A stretch of DNA of 64,000 bases from the NCBI GenBank assembly GCA_910591455.2, contig OU342809.1, forward strand, positions 25,301,056 through 25,365,055, written 5' to 3'. The position numbers and the translations under genes are program-made. Below are positions 37,958 through 50,069 of the stretch, piece after piece; the first letter of the stretch is position 1; each line of letters begins with the position of its first letter. The notes beneath the pieces are model-generated. The model was not told where the DNA came from, ran no database searches, and was given only the letters and a program-made list of their open reading frames with translations. The DNA comes from Pholis gunnellus. Lineage: Eukaryota; Chordata; Actinopteri; Perciformes; Pholidae.

Positions 37958-40191
37958 GTTTTTTTTTTTTTTTTTGTGATCCTACTATACACCTGGAAAA
38001 GGATTTGTGACTGAATCTATTGTGACACTATTACTGTGACAAATCTGACCACAGACAGATATCCAGACAGAAGTACTAAAGAGCTCTTCTGTGGTAGTTC
38101 TGCTAAAGAGGTGGCCTACAGGACACTGTCCATGTTTTAACACAAGGTGAAAACAATACCAGCCACACCCTAAGGAGACTGAACTGAGTACTTAGCCAAT
38201 ATATAATATAATAGAGTATAATATTTTTAAAAAAAGCTTTGATGATCTGAATAATTGTGAGCATTGCTGGCCCCAGACATGAGAGCTTCCAGTGAGGCAT
38301 CTCACACGATGCAGATTATATCAAATCTGGAGTAGATGGAGGCCAGAGTCTGAGAACCACTGACCGTGATATCCTTCAAAAGCCCACTGATGGACATCAG
38401 TCGCAAGAATACACCGGCACACCATGGAGGACAGTTGCCGTTATGCCAACTGAGCATGTTTAATGTAGTTTGTGATGAGGTCAACAATGACCAGGGCACT
38501 TTGCTTGAATAAGGCCGGCGTGATCTTTCTTACGGACTTCATGATTTGTGCTGTTATGGATAACTTTTAGCATTAAGTACTCCCTTTGCTTGATTGAAAA
38601 TTAAACCATAAAAAATAAACAAAATGAAACTTCATGGTGTACTCAAGTTAAAAGTCCCAAACAACTGTACTTGTAGTAACGTAACATAAGTGTCTTAGGA
38701 TGGAGTCGGCTACATTAAGGTACGGATGTGAACCTTCCAAGTGGTTCATGTTTGACCATGACAATTTCCTTTTTTTCTCCTAAGTGAGCCTGTAACACTG
38801 CAAACGCTTGATATTCGAATAACCTTAGGAAACAGAGGGGTTAAATACGTTCTAACCGTGTGTCTCTAATATCCCTGCTTCAAACCAGTCTTATAGATAC
38901 CGTTGTAGTAGAGGTTGGTTAATTGAGGCCTGCTGCTAATACAGAATTTACGGTAATAGTTGGACAGCACAAAAAACTACTGACGAAGCAGCCTGACCAT
39001 ATTTATGTGATTGAGAAGGCGGTCCAGGTGCAACACGCTGTCTTTACCTTGATTGTTGAGCGGCTTGAAGTGGAATGAATGCAGAGCGCATGAGGCCGCT
39101 GCCACGAGGAGCCGGCGACGAGGAGAGCCGGTGAGGCAAAGGATTTAGGATGTTCGGCCATGTTGTTGATGTTGGTAGATGTATGAGAAATAAACTACGG
39201 CGTTAAGCATGCAATAGTATCGTCTTCCTGTCTGAACTTACGCTAGAGCTCCATTTGGTGCAAGTGGAGCAAAAGGGAATGAGGACAAGAGCATGTAGTT
39301 TACATTCACAGACAGGGACAAGGACATTATCGACATGTTTTATCTTTGAGTGAAGAGACATGATTTGGGGGAGACTAGGCCTCCCTCCTTCTGCATATTG
39401 GATGCGCCGATTCTCTTCCTCTCCCATCTTTGTTTACTGAACAGGTCTTCAGCTCTCATCTCAGGAGTCACAGGAACACAAAATCAATTCAGGCAAAGGT
39501 TTTTATATAAATGCATTCCGAGCATTCATGCTGATATAACATTTGATGCAGCAATCAAAAGCCACGACTTCCTCCTAATCAATGACTGCAAACCTGCTAG
39601 CTTATTTGACATGTCAAAAATGCAGGAATGCAGATGCATTTGACACAGTTGGCTTTGCATTAGAAGAAGAGCAAAGCTCCCAGATAAACTGACATCATCA
39701 GCAGCCAATCTAACACGACATTAACTTCAAATCTTCTATTTCAGAGTTTATTTGCTGCAAACGTTGTCTGAGTGAAGGACATTTTATTATTGTTAAATAA
39801 TAGCTGTTCAGAACAGAGCTTCTTGTACAGGTAGGGGGCAGATGGTGCCTGTGCGAGTTGATTGGCTGAAAGTGTTTTTGGGGGTAAATCCTTTTAGAGT
39901 GCTGTCTACAGAACTGAGACGTGAACAATGGCGATTCGCTCAGAGTGAATGTGATTAAGAGGGCTTTTTTCTGGTCTTTGAGTCAAAGTGAATGAGGCTT
40001 TTGATATTTTAGCCCCACGCTTTGATGGTGATGGTAAGAATAGTTTGTATGCTGGTATCTTTATTAAAGTGAATAAGTAATAAATGCATCAATTATACCC
40101 CAATTTAAACATGATCCATGAGAAAAATACAAATGTATGACAAAAATAGCATATTGTCAATATTTTCGAGAGCCCCTAAAATGTCACAAAT

Positions 40192-40192
<1 letters not shown>
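37958..40192. other. Intronic DNA, nothing recognised
   Basis: A poly-T tract at about 37960-37976 starts the stretch. Small frames on both strands lack family motifs. No RNA gene or transposon was identified. Confidence 0.4.

Positions 40193-40262
<70 letters not shown>
40193..40262. repeat. (CA)35 microsatellite
   Basis: An uninterrupted 70-bp run of CA dinucleotides, likely to vary in length between individuals. Confidence 0.98.
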
Positions 40263-40264
<2 letters not shown>

Positions 40265-42187
40265 GCAGCTTATGTGTTAGTTTTGTATGATTGCCTAAGT
40301 ACACAGCAGTAGCAGAAGACCTCAGATATTTAGCAAAACAATACAATAATGTATAAAAACCCGATTGTGTCACTGTATGGCACACACATGATTCATACAA
40401 TCTGATTCTGATTGAACCAGTTTCCCACTGCTACCTTTCTATTGATATAGTCTCTGTTTGTCTTTCCAGAGATATTGTTAGAGTATACGGACCAGACACA
40501 ACACTGCTTACTGGACACTGATGAAAATATTCATTTATCTCCACATTGTAAAATCAATCAGTACATCAATGCATTTCCAAAGGTTGCATTTTGCACTGAA
40601 AATCAGAACTGAGCATATTCTGAATAGAATACAAACACAGCAAAATCATGAGGATACTCATATTGGAGACAAAATAGAAAGCATGAATTACATTTTTCTT
40701 TTCAATTGCTGATACATGTTTTTGAAATAAGGCGTCTCGCTGCTCTGCTGACTTCTATTTATCCTCACAAAGGTACTCACCCACACTACCTGTGGGGTTT
40801 TATACTGCGTACATCCCGATGATTGAGTCAACCACATGTCTGGAAAGGTGTCATGTGTGTTGTGACTTTATGTCTCCTGCCACGGGCAGAGAGAGATAAA
40901 GAATGGTGTGCAGTGTTTAGCAAAATGTTCCATGTTGAATTGCAAATTAAGTCCAAAGGAGAAAATGAGTTTGGAGTTTGGGAGACTTGAACTGAGGTTC
41001 TGCTCTCTGGGTGTCCGTTTCATTAATTGCGCTTTAAGTGTCATGTTAGTGCATTCCCCATCTCCACAGAGGCGCCTTTGAGATACTTTCCTGCTATACA
41101 TACGTATATGCCGTTACAGTGCTGTTCTGATTGGATTACTAGAATTATGCATTTTACCCAGATGTTTGAAATGTTCGATTTTCAAGAGCATGCTAAAAAG
41201 GTTGTTGCTGGCCTGTATAAATAATACGTTTCAACCACACACCTAGTGTTGGTGTTCTTGATGAGTGAGGCACTTATTCACAAGCAGGACCTGGAAAGAT
41301 CTCCGCAGTATGGACTCTTGTCCTCTTCCCGCTGCACTAAACTGGTTGTAATTTGTGATTATAGGCTGTGAAATTCAAAACACAAGGTTGAATATATACC
41401 GGCCATGTCTCACAGATAATAATGCCTGTGCAGCTTTGCTGTAAACTGGCTCATCATCTTTACAGCATACATCCAGCAGCTGGTAGGACTCCTGCTGTAA
41501 AAGATCCACAATCTCAAGCTTTAGTTAGAAAGGTTGTTTGGCTGTTAAGCCATTAATACTGAGAATGCTGACTGAATGGTGTCTGCTGAAAACAGTATGT
41601 CTGCTTTCAATCTGCTTTATATATCGAGTGCTTCTTGGCCTCTGCATCATCCATTCTAATCAGGGAACGTATGCAAACTTGGAAGCCGTTATCGGGCTTG
41701 TACCACGGCCACTTGCCACTAAAACTATCCATCATTGCTTTACTCATAATATTGATTTTGCTTTACTGTTAAAGATGTCGTAGAATATATTTCCTTAGCC
41801 TCAAAATAGCATTGCTAGGCAACATCAAGCTAAACAGGAAGGGGTTCAGTTTTAAAACGATGAGAGAAAGGAAAATGTACGCTTTGATGTCAACAATAGA
41901 CATTGTTGGAGATAATGGTGGTCACAAAAATAACCCTAGCTCCAAGATATTTAGCAAAGCCTCACTGTTGCTGTCTTTGACTACACTTTTGTTTTATATT
42001 GGCACAATAAATTGTACTGTAGAACAGTAGAATTCTCTGTGGCCATAAAAGTGCAATAATGCACTCAGATGTGTCGTGATATAAATAATGGATCTGGCTG
42101 AGGGAACACCAAATGGAGCGGCATTCTTCACCTTTCTTATCCATTCTTTTTCTGTAAATCTCACACCTTCTCTCTCTCTCCCTTTAG
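40263..42187. other. End of intron, nothing recognised
   Basis: No recognised feature until the acceptor of the last GALNT exon. That acceptor is preceded by a strong polypyrimidine tract (TCTCTCTCTCCCTTTAG). Confidence 0.45.
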
Positions 42188-42334
42188 GGTGGCTCCATCC
42201 AGAACATGGAGTCTCTAGGTTGTCTGGAGCTGGTCGAGAGCCGACTGCCAGAGTTCACTTTCCAGCTGGTCATTCAGGACTGCACCGATCAGAAATGGAC
42301 CATCACTAACATACTGACTGTCCTGCCACAGTGA
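42188..42334 (+). CDS. galnt18: GALNT last coding exon (end of lectin domain)
   Basis: Terminal coding exon of the same N-acetylgalactosaminyltransferase as 18765-18929: 48 codons plus a TGA stop at 42332-42334. It encodes GGSIQN, a GCLELVES strand (CLE-type motif), FTFQLVIQDC and DQKWTITN, where QKW is the conserved QxW motif of the third ricin-B repeat, then the tail ILTVLPQ. The lectin domain steers the enzyme toward already glycosylated substrates in the family. The GALNT8/9/17/18 group is often reported as having weak or no activity in vitro, so a role here is inferred only from the family. Exon phase, spacing of Cys and QxW residues, and the length after the last QxW fit the family. Confidence 0.88.
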   Translation, partial: GGSIQNMESLGCLELVESRLPEFTFQLVIQDCTDQKWTITNILTVLPQ

Positions 42335-43300
42335 ACACTCTGCCACCAGTCAGCTACTAGAACACATTTGTTGTGATGGACTAATCTAGTAAGCGAAGAA
42401 CTCCCCTGCTGACCCAGATACACGATTGACCGATTAGAAATGGACTAACATGTTGACCTCAGCAGCAAAATACGTGTCCAATTTTTATTTTTAAAGAGAA
42501 TCTGCAGGAAAACTTGTGCTTTAATCAGACAATGACTGGATGGAATGGACAATGAGTAATCTAATAACTGTTTTAGACCAATGACCTGAGAGAATAGACA
42601 GAAGAGACAGATGGAGCCGGGGTCTTAAAACTTCCCACTCTGCATTTATAATGAGAAATACAGCCGCTTGTTCCAGGGGACCGGCCCATGAAATCATGTA
42701 AGCACTCTGGTCATTGCAGGAGCAGGATTTTGGGTCGATGTCGACCGTTTAAGATAGGGCCTGTACTGCCCCGGTCTCATCACACAGTCCCTGTAACAAA
42801 TAGATTGAGCATGTTTCAATATGTAAGTGTGCAGAGGGAGAAATACAAGGTGTGCAACTGCACGCATTGCAGAAAAACCAAGCAATTTTACAATGCTGGC
42901 TGATTTGTTCCACAGATTACGTGGAGGAGACAGATTTGGAGTTATTAGCGTTATACACTACTTGACTCAGAGTGTAGGCCAGGAGCTACAGATTTACTCA
43001 GTATTGCAAAAAGGTGACATAGTGTAATGGAGATTAACCAGTGAGTGATTTAAACTGGCATTGTAATAGAAACTCTGAAGGCTCAGAGTGTGCTTTGGAA
43101 ATAATTTGAGCAGAAGCAGAGACAACCGTCATGCTGGCAGGCGCCACATTTGTGGACAGAGCAGGAGATTAATCCGGAAAAGAAGATTTTAGATTTACTT
43201 GCACCTGTAAAACCCAACTTTGGCTCATGCAGCATCGAACGAAGGAAAGTGATGTAGAAACACAAACACATCTGTTCAATAAAACCAGACAAAGCGCGTC
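42335..43300 (+). other. GALNT 3' UTR (inferred)
   Basis: No coding is seen after the stop. The first exact AATAAA downstream is at 43278-43283, so the mature 3' end may fall near 43300. A variant signal could end the mRNA earlier. Confidence 0.4.
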
Positions 43301-43589
43301 AGACAGGTGATCTCATAGAGGGTTCGGCTGGGAAAGCCTCTGCGTAATCGGGGGGCTGATATTACAAATAAGAAGTCAAAGGGAAATCCACCCTAACACT
43401 CAATCCACACTGGTGTTATAGTTTATTTCAACATGTTATGTTTGCATGTTTTATGTTGAGTTCACCAATATATTGACCCAAGAATATGTTAATTGAACAC
43501 AGTCAGTTCACTCACACAGGCTGTATGGGTGTAAGATGGAAGTCTCTCAGTCTTATTATCTTATTTTGTAAGGACTTGCCTCCAGTTGC

Positions 43590-43675
43590 TGCCTTTTTGG
43601 CCACGTCGTCATTGTAAATGACAACTGTTCTCAATTGACTTATCTAGTTAAATAATGGTAAAATAAATTAAAAGA
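43590..43675 (+). mobile_element. LINE/SINE 3' tail fragment
   Basis: The motif 'ggccacgtcgtcattgtaaa' followed by 'ctcaattgacttatctagtt' and AAATAATGGTAAAATAAA matches a tail that recurs in teleost non-LTR elements. The upstream body is not recognised. Confidence 0.5.
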
Positions 43676-44185
43676 ATATTCTACATTGATGATACTTCAT
43701 CCTTGTTGGATACTGATCATAGATAAAGCCATGACAAGGCCATTGTGAAGTGTAACATGCAGTTTGTCCTTGTCAGCAGTCTGAACGTGACATCACTGCT
43801 ACACATGCAGTTTAGTTTAAGTTATGTAGATGTATGAACCATTAACTGGACATATTGGATCATTCTGGATTATTACAACTGGGTTCTTATTTTTGTAGTC
43901 CGGGCCATTATTATCATCATCATCACCATTAGTAATACTAGTGCACTAACCAAGCTAACTGGTGAAAAATGACAGTGATATCGCTAAACATTAGTCTGCA
44001 GATGTGAAACTAGCCCCCAGGAACACTGAGTCATGAAGTCATTAACATAGTGGCCCTTGATGTGTAAATGGCGGTTTTACAGACCGACTTCCTGGTTCAA
44101 ATGACCTTGTGCAGGTGCACACTTTTCTTGTGCAATGAAAAAGAATTACGACATTTCACTCACTTTCAGTTTCACCTATAAAGTA

Positions 44186-44460
44186 AAGTGGTTTCAATCA
44201 TATGGCTGCTAAAGTGTGGATACATAGTCCAATCGGTGAAGGGGGATCCCAGCGGTGAATAAAACAGAAAGCATACAATACTACAGATCTTAGGAATGAC
44301 TTAACTCTTACATGATGATGTGGAGGAGGATGTATGTGTTGTGTATTATTAATTGTCCCATCTTCCAGATTTGTCCACTCCGCTGGGATCCCCCTTCCCC
44401 AATTGGACTATGTGATCGCCTCCAGTCCACGCTTTAGTAGCCATATGATTGAAACCACTT
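44186..44460. mobile_element. Fold-back (long inverted repeat) element
   Basis: The left arm (44186-44258) starts 'aagtggtttcaatcatatgg' and ends GGGGGATCCCAGCGG. The right arm (44376-44460) is its inverted copy with a few mismatches and an extra ~13 bases (GATCGCCTCCAGT, 44414-44426). The arms are 73-85 bp and the spacer about 117 bp. The whole could fold into a long imperfect hairpin. No coding is present and the family is unknown to me. Confidence 0.75.
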
Positions 44461-46724
44461 CATCCTGCACATGATTTGACCCGGCCCAAGAATCCCCTCA
44501 TAACAAGTGTCTATACCGAAATCTGAACCACAGATCTATTGAGAATGTATAAAGAGCCTATCTGACATCAATACATGGGCGATGAATCATTACATAATGT
44601 TTCAGAGAGCAAGGAGAGGGTAGTTTTGAGGTTTTATAGAGAAAATCTAAAAAATACGATCACACAATATCATATCCTTTTTGACCTGAGTATATGAAAA
44701 CATCCACAGCCATAATGATTTAAGTATATTTTTATTGGATCTGAAAATAGCAAGAATATTCTGAAACGGTGGGGTTTATTATAGAATCATTACAATTATC
44801 AAACACTGTCCTCACTGCTATATCATAACGTTATCCTTATGACCACTGTCTAATTATTACTATTAATCGATCATTAACTAACCTTTAACCAACAAACAAA
44901 ACAATAATTGATAATTGCAAAAGCAGTGGTAGGGGATTTGGCCTGCACGACGTGTTTCTCACATTTGCAACAAGTTGTCAGGCTCCCATTTAAAAATACA
45001 CACAGACGAGGCATTTACACTTTCACAGTTTCAAAAATCCTTAAAACAAGAATATTCTTTGACATGGCATTCTAAAATCCATTTCAATAGATACGTGTCA
45101 GATTTGACAGTTTACACCAGTTGAATGCGTTGTTGCCTCTCTGAGACCACATGTTTGGGAGAGAACGAATGACTTTATGAGATGTTCAAGACAGCAGAAT
45201 GCACGAAGCGTTTGGGGGAAGACCTCCCAGTGACTCTCAGATGAATCATCTCTCATCTCAATCCAGAAGGAGGTGAAGTCCTCTGAAGGACATGTCTTCT
45301 CAGGACGCAGCCCCTGAAAAGGGACCCAGCTTGTCACTGCAGGGCATCTCTACCCATCTTACATCTATAGCTAATAGAATGTAGACAAACAAAGACGAGC
45401 ACCCTCTGTTCTCCTCAGTCAGTTCATCCCGAGAACGTTGGCACCCAAAGACATGTCCTTGTTTAATTCTGAGTGCACAATGGGACCATTTTTGCACAGA
45501 AAAAGATATTTTGTAAATAAATCTTTATCATACAAAGAATAATTTCTTTGCGTGATAATTATTTTTTTCACAAAATGTAATTCATGTGCATGCAAAAAGG
45601 AGGGATTTGTCCCGCATTTAATTACTCACGATTAGACATGTATGTAGGTCGGAAGTTATTATGTAGAATTTATTATAAATTATAAATATTATCCACAGCC
45701 ATATACATAAATTATAAATATTATAAAATAAAAGAGGAATTAAATGTTTGTAATAATAATTATCCACAGAATATAGTTGTTATATGCATGCATACTTTTC
45801 TGTGCTTAAACTGTCCCATTGCTTTCACAGAGTTTAGTCCACAGACTGGGTTTAGATCATGTAAAGTCTGGATGTATGGTTTAAGTATGAATACCTTTTT
45901 GCTTTTGCTGACTTTACACTTGCATACACTACTGATCACTAAGTTTCTGTACATTTAAATATCTCCAAAAGTTACACACTGTCTTTTAATTAGATCAAAC
46001 TGTTTTGCAATCAATTTCCTAGTTATTCAAAGCCCCGGCCTTAAACCATCTCTATCAATAATTCAACACAAAAACAGAATTAATTATTAATCTGGCTATT
46101 ATGTATTCAAAACCTTTCTTTTTTCATTCGCAGCCCACTGAGGTATAAAAGCTCAGTGGTAACTTGTGTTTGTCTTCTATTGGCTACTGTGTAGCATCCG
46201 TTACCAAACCGTCCATTGATCCTCTGTTCCTTTGTGGCTCAGGTTTGTAAATCTTGAAATTTTAAAAGTATCTCCATTTTTGGGAAGCTGTTGATATATG
46301 AAGTCATGAAAATGTCCAAGCTATTTTATTAGTTTATTTAAACTGGATATTTATAAGTACCAACAGTAAAAAAAATGATAATGACCAAAACTGTCCTGCG
46401 TGTCTGTCTCTTTTCACCTCTGCAGTGAATGTTCAGTCACTGGGCAACACAGATGCTTTGGGGGTGGGGTTGATATGCTGAAACACGTAGTGGATTAGCT
46501 AAAGGCATACAGACATGTTGTGACTGTGCTGCATATTAAAGGCCTGTGATGGAAGAAGTCATCTTATTGTCTACGGTAAAAGTAGCCTCTGATAGGGGAA
46601 GTGCTCATAATCAGCAAAATGTAAACCTGCGTATATTTTTAGGGAGCAGAGCAACAAGCTGTAAACACAACATTGACATGAATGAATGAAATGAATATGC
46701 GTTGCTAAACGAGCTCACATAGGC
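44461..46724. other. Intergenic AT-rich DNA
   Basis: No gene is seen. A small perfect hairpin, CCACTGAG - GTATAAAAG - CTCAGTGG, lies at 46135-46159. TTATAAAT words cluster at 45660-45730. Confidence 0.4.
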
Positions 46725-47670
46725 CATGTCCACACTACTATGTCTCCATTTAAAAACGCATATCTTTCACTACGTTTATACTGAGCGTCCACACTAGGCC
46801 GGAGTTTCGGAGCACCGAAAACGGAAGGCCGTAAACGCATAAGTTTGGAAGCAATGACGTAGTCCCCCATCTTGATGACATGATTGGTCCTCAGCAGTCG
46901 CGACGTGTCCTTCCCTGATTCATCACGCCCCAATCACGTGAGCCTTTCCCGGAAAATCACAAACAACAACAGCCTTGATTATCGATCGACTACCAGGATA
47001 ATTCAACATGGACAACTGATTACAGGTGTTGCTGCCCTCGTTGTCTTTACTAGCAGCTGTTGTGCTGTTAATGTTTTTGGAGCGATTAGTGAGCGATTAG
47101 TGAGCGGTTAGTGAGCGGTTAGTGAGCGGTTAGTGAGCGGTTAGTGAGCGGCGCGTCCAGCGACGTTATCAGCCCGTCTGACGTCTGAAGACACAGGCTT
47201 TGAGGAGGACGATGGAAACAAAACGACTTCCATTTCTTATCAATGCTTATTTTGTTCTGCACAACCATTGTGAAGTCCACACACATAAACTATAAAGGAT
47301 TGCTCTCCAGTAGGACAGACTTCAGTCACCAGCAGAGCTACGAGTGAGAACAGACAACAACCAAACCAGAGGCAACAAGTGAGACGTGTGTTGACCACAT
47401 TCATTGACCCATAGTCTGGTAAACCTTTATGTCTAAGTGTTGATTTTAAAGTACATTTGATGTGAGAGAGAGAGAGTGATAGAGTAGGACCGGCAGTGTT
47501 GTAAGTCTGAAAATTAAAACTTTCCACAAAATGTGTCTGTTTGAGTTTATAGAGGAAGATCTTTGAGGAAGTCTTATTAAAGACTATTATATTATTTTGA
47601 ACTAAGCAACCAATCTTCCTGTTAACACCAGCACCGTTTTAAAATGAAAATGTATTGGTGTGGATGTACC
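46725..47670 (+). mobile_element. DNA transposon copy, same family as 16643-17635
   Basis: The left end reads GGCCATGTCCACACTACT. The inverted right end (near 47670) reads GGTACATCCACACC, giving a short imperfect terminal inverted repeat. The interior matches the reverse complement of 16643-17635, including 'ccccaatcacgtgagccttt' and an ATGGACAAC start (47008) that hits a stop three codons later, so the encoded segment is dead here. It carries an 11-bp minisatellite (47080-47151) where the other copy has one unit. No transposase is present. Confidence 0.6.
47080..47151. repeat. 11-bp minisatellite inside a transposon
   Basis: About 6.5 copies of gagcggttagt. The first two carry 'a' instead of 'g' (gagcgattagt). 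Confidence 0.95.
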
Positions 47671-48297
47671 ACCAGGCTAGGCGCTCTGTATTCCGCAGTA
47701 TGCTGAGGTTGTGGCATGTGAGACAAGCCGGCATCCGTCATAGGAATGTGTGGAAAGAGTTTGTGTAATGACTCTCTCTGCCACAGGAGGAGATAAACGT
47801 TCTGTACTACAGGATTAAAGTAGATCTAGTCAATGTGTTAGCAAACAGATACACATCCAGCAGACACAGAGCAACAATAGCATTTATTAGCCAATAGACT
47901 TTTCTCTGTCTTTGCCAGCTAGATGCTAACTTTGTCTGGTCACAGAAAAGAGCTCCCTTCTGTGTTGATAAAAGCAGGGAGATTGAACCAAAACAGTAAA
48001 GTGGCTGGCTGTAAAAATATCAAGCTAAAATACGGCAAAACTCTCCAGGAGAGCTGCAGAGTCGGGTGATAATGGGTTGGTCACTATGAGCGAGCCTTTA
48101 CTCATCACACAGACACGTCAGACAACGTCAAGCTGTGGACCAGAAAACCAAGCCATAAGTTGAAAGATGCGAAAAGGCTTCATAGAACTGAAGGGAACTG
48201 TAGAGCTTCATCAAATCAAAATAGTTATTACTATGGTCCCTTGAAATGCCGTGTCTTACATTATTAGATTTTTAAAACTCATTAATGTGTAAGTAGC
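47671..48297. other. Intergenic DNA, nothing recognised
   Basis: No coding or repeat identity is seen. Confidence 0.4.
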
Positions 48298-48632
48298 TGT
48301 GGTGGCGGGTCGTGGTTGGACTCAGCTGCAGAGGGGACAGAATGGGGGGGGGGGGTGCTGGGAAGAGGCTTAATTAGCCTCAGCTGAATTCAATCCTTGA
48401 TCGTGTCTCTCTCGCATATAAACACAAGCAGTGATGAAGAACCGAGATGAGAAGCACACAGAGACAGAGACAAGCATAGCCGGCGGGTGCGCTCGGAGGC
48501 ACGGCAGGAGAGCGCACGATGAGGCCAGCTTTCAAAATAGGAAAATAAAAAGAAACACTGAGAAACTCTGTTTGAGTGTGCTGTCCGTCATTGTGCTGGG
48601 GGAACCCACGCGGTAACAGAAGCCTTGTTACA
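48298..48632 (+). mobile_element. Candidate solo LTR
   Basis: This 335-bp segment starts TGTGGTGGCG and ends CTTGTTACA (TG...CA). It contains a TATAAA (48417-48422) and, 127 bp later, an AATAAA (48544-48549), arranged like U3-R-U5 of an LTR. Flanking 5-mers are gtagc (48293-48297) and gtggc (48633-48637), a possible target duplication with one mismatch. A run of 12-13 G lies inside at about 48342-48354. No gag or pol sequence lies beside it. The 61-codon frame within it is not a gene. Confidence 0.5.
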
Positions 48633-49798
48633 GTGGCATTTTACTGGCCTAGTCAATCATAGTGGAGTTAAGTTTGACTACTTAAAGTTACTGCAAGGAG
48701 CTTTTATTTTGTGTTGATCTTGGCGGTCCCTGTGGATGAAAGTGGTAGTGTTTGGGATTTAAGTGGGTCTGTCTGCTGTGGACTGGTCTCTGCTGGAGGG
48801 CCTGCTGGAGTTTCTGGTGAACCTGCATGATTTAATCTGACTTCACCAGAATCTGACCCGGTGGCGCCGATGACGAGCGTTAAGAATAACTCTATAGAAA
48901 TAGACTAGTCATATAGAGGATCGGGACTAAACTGAGACTGGTTCAGAAGATAAACGCTCCTCATAGTAACTTTAATAAACAGTGCAGCATCATTTGTACA
49001 CTGACTTGTTTTTTAATATAAAATCTTAATTTAACAAGTGACTACAGCTGTCAAATACGTTTTGTAAAGTAAAATATACAATACTTCAGAGGAATAAAGG
49101 ACACTATCTTCTACAAATCAAGCAGACAAAAACAAGACAAAGGCGTTTCTTAATTGAAAAAGACCCACTGCAGTCACTGAGTGAATGTTTACTCAAGAGG
49201 CAGCCACAGAAAACACTTTCAGCCAAAATCCATATCTCCATAACTTATGGAAAATGTAATAATTGTACAAATATTTTATTTTTCTCAATGAGATTTCAAG
49301 TGTACAATGTGTACTTAAGTACAGAACTGAGTAAAAGTATTGTTTTACTTCCACTGTGTAAGACTGCATTTCTATGGTATTGATTTGAAAAATGAAACTG
49401 ACGCATCTTAACGTTGTTGGTCATTGATTTCACTATTATCAACTGCAATGGACTATGAAAGCAAATCACTGTCAAAATCCGAGAGCGCAAATGAGATCCA
49501 TGCGCGCGCGTATTTTACTTTGATGAGCGCTTTTTTATCACTCCGCGAGCAAAATCTCCTTAAATGAATAAAAGTATACCTTTGAAATAAAAACATTTCA
49601 TTCAATTATTGAGCTATATTGACTCATTTAATACATTTGATTTAATAAGCGCTTTTCAAAAAACTCAAAGGCACTTTATAAAGAGTATATACTGTATATT
49701 AATATACTTATTCATATATGTATTGCCTCATTTATCAATTGGTATGATTTATGTTATGGCCGTATTTATTAATTTCATGGGCATATTTAATATTTATT
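48633..49798. other. Intergenic DNA, nothing recognised
   Basis: AT-rich with a short GCGCGCG run at 49503-49509. No assigned feature. Confidence 0.4.
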
Positions 49799-49997
49799 TG
49801 TGTATATATATACACATATACACACATATATATATATATATATATACACACACATATATATATACACACACATATATATATATATACACACACATATATA
49901 TATACACACACATATATATATATATACACACACATATATATATACACACACATATATATATATATACACACATATATATATATACATATATATATAT

Positions 49998-50038
<41 letters not shown>

Positions 50039-50069
50039 TATATATATATACACACATATATATATATAT
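49799..50069. repeat. Compound (TA)n/(CA)n microsatellite
   Basis: About 270 bp alternates between (AT)4-11 and (AC)3-5 blocks, giving a higher-order pattern of roughly 18-40 bp. Every frame on both strands stays open (Tyr/Ile/His/Thr or Tyr/Ile/Cys/Val repeats) purely because of the repeat. Confidence 0.95.

Larger units (their letters stand above)
18930..42187 (+). other. Final intron of the GALNT gene
   Basis: This 23,258-bp intron runs from GTAATA (18930) to a CT-rich tract ending CCCTTTAG (42187). Both flanking exons are phase 0, so FTQ joins GGSIQN without a split codon. The intron holds most of the window's LINE fragments. No further GALNT coding sequence was seen inside it. Confidence 0.8.

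Noticed and set aside
38103..38499. Minus-strand frames near a possible coding patch
   Set aside because: Short, in different phases, with no recognised motif.
40118..40400. Frames across the (CA)35 tract
   Set aside because: Thr-His or Cys-Val repeats caused by the microsatellite.
48431..48616. 61-codon frame at 48431
   Set aside because: It lies within the candidate LTR between its TATA and the 3' end and resembles no known protein.
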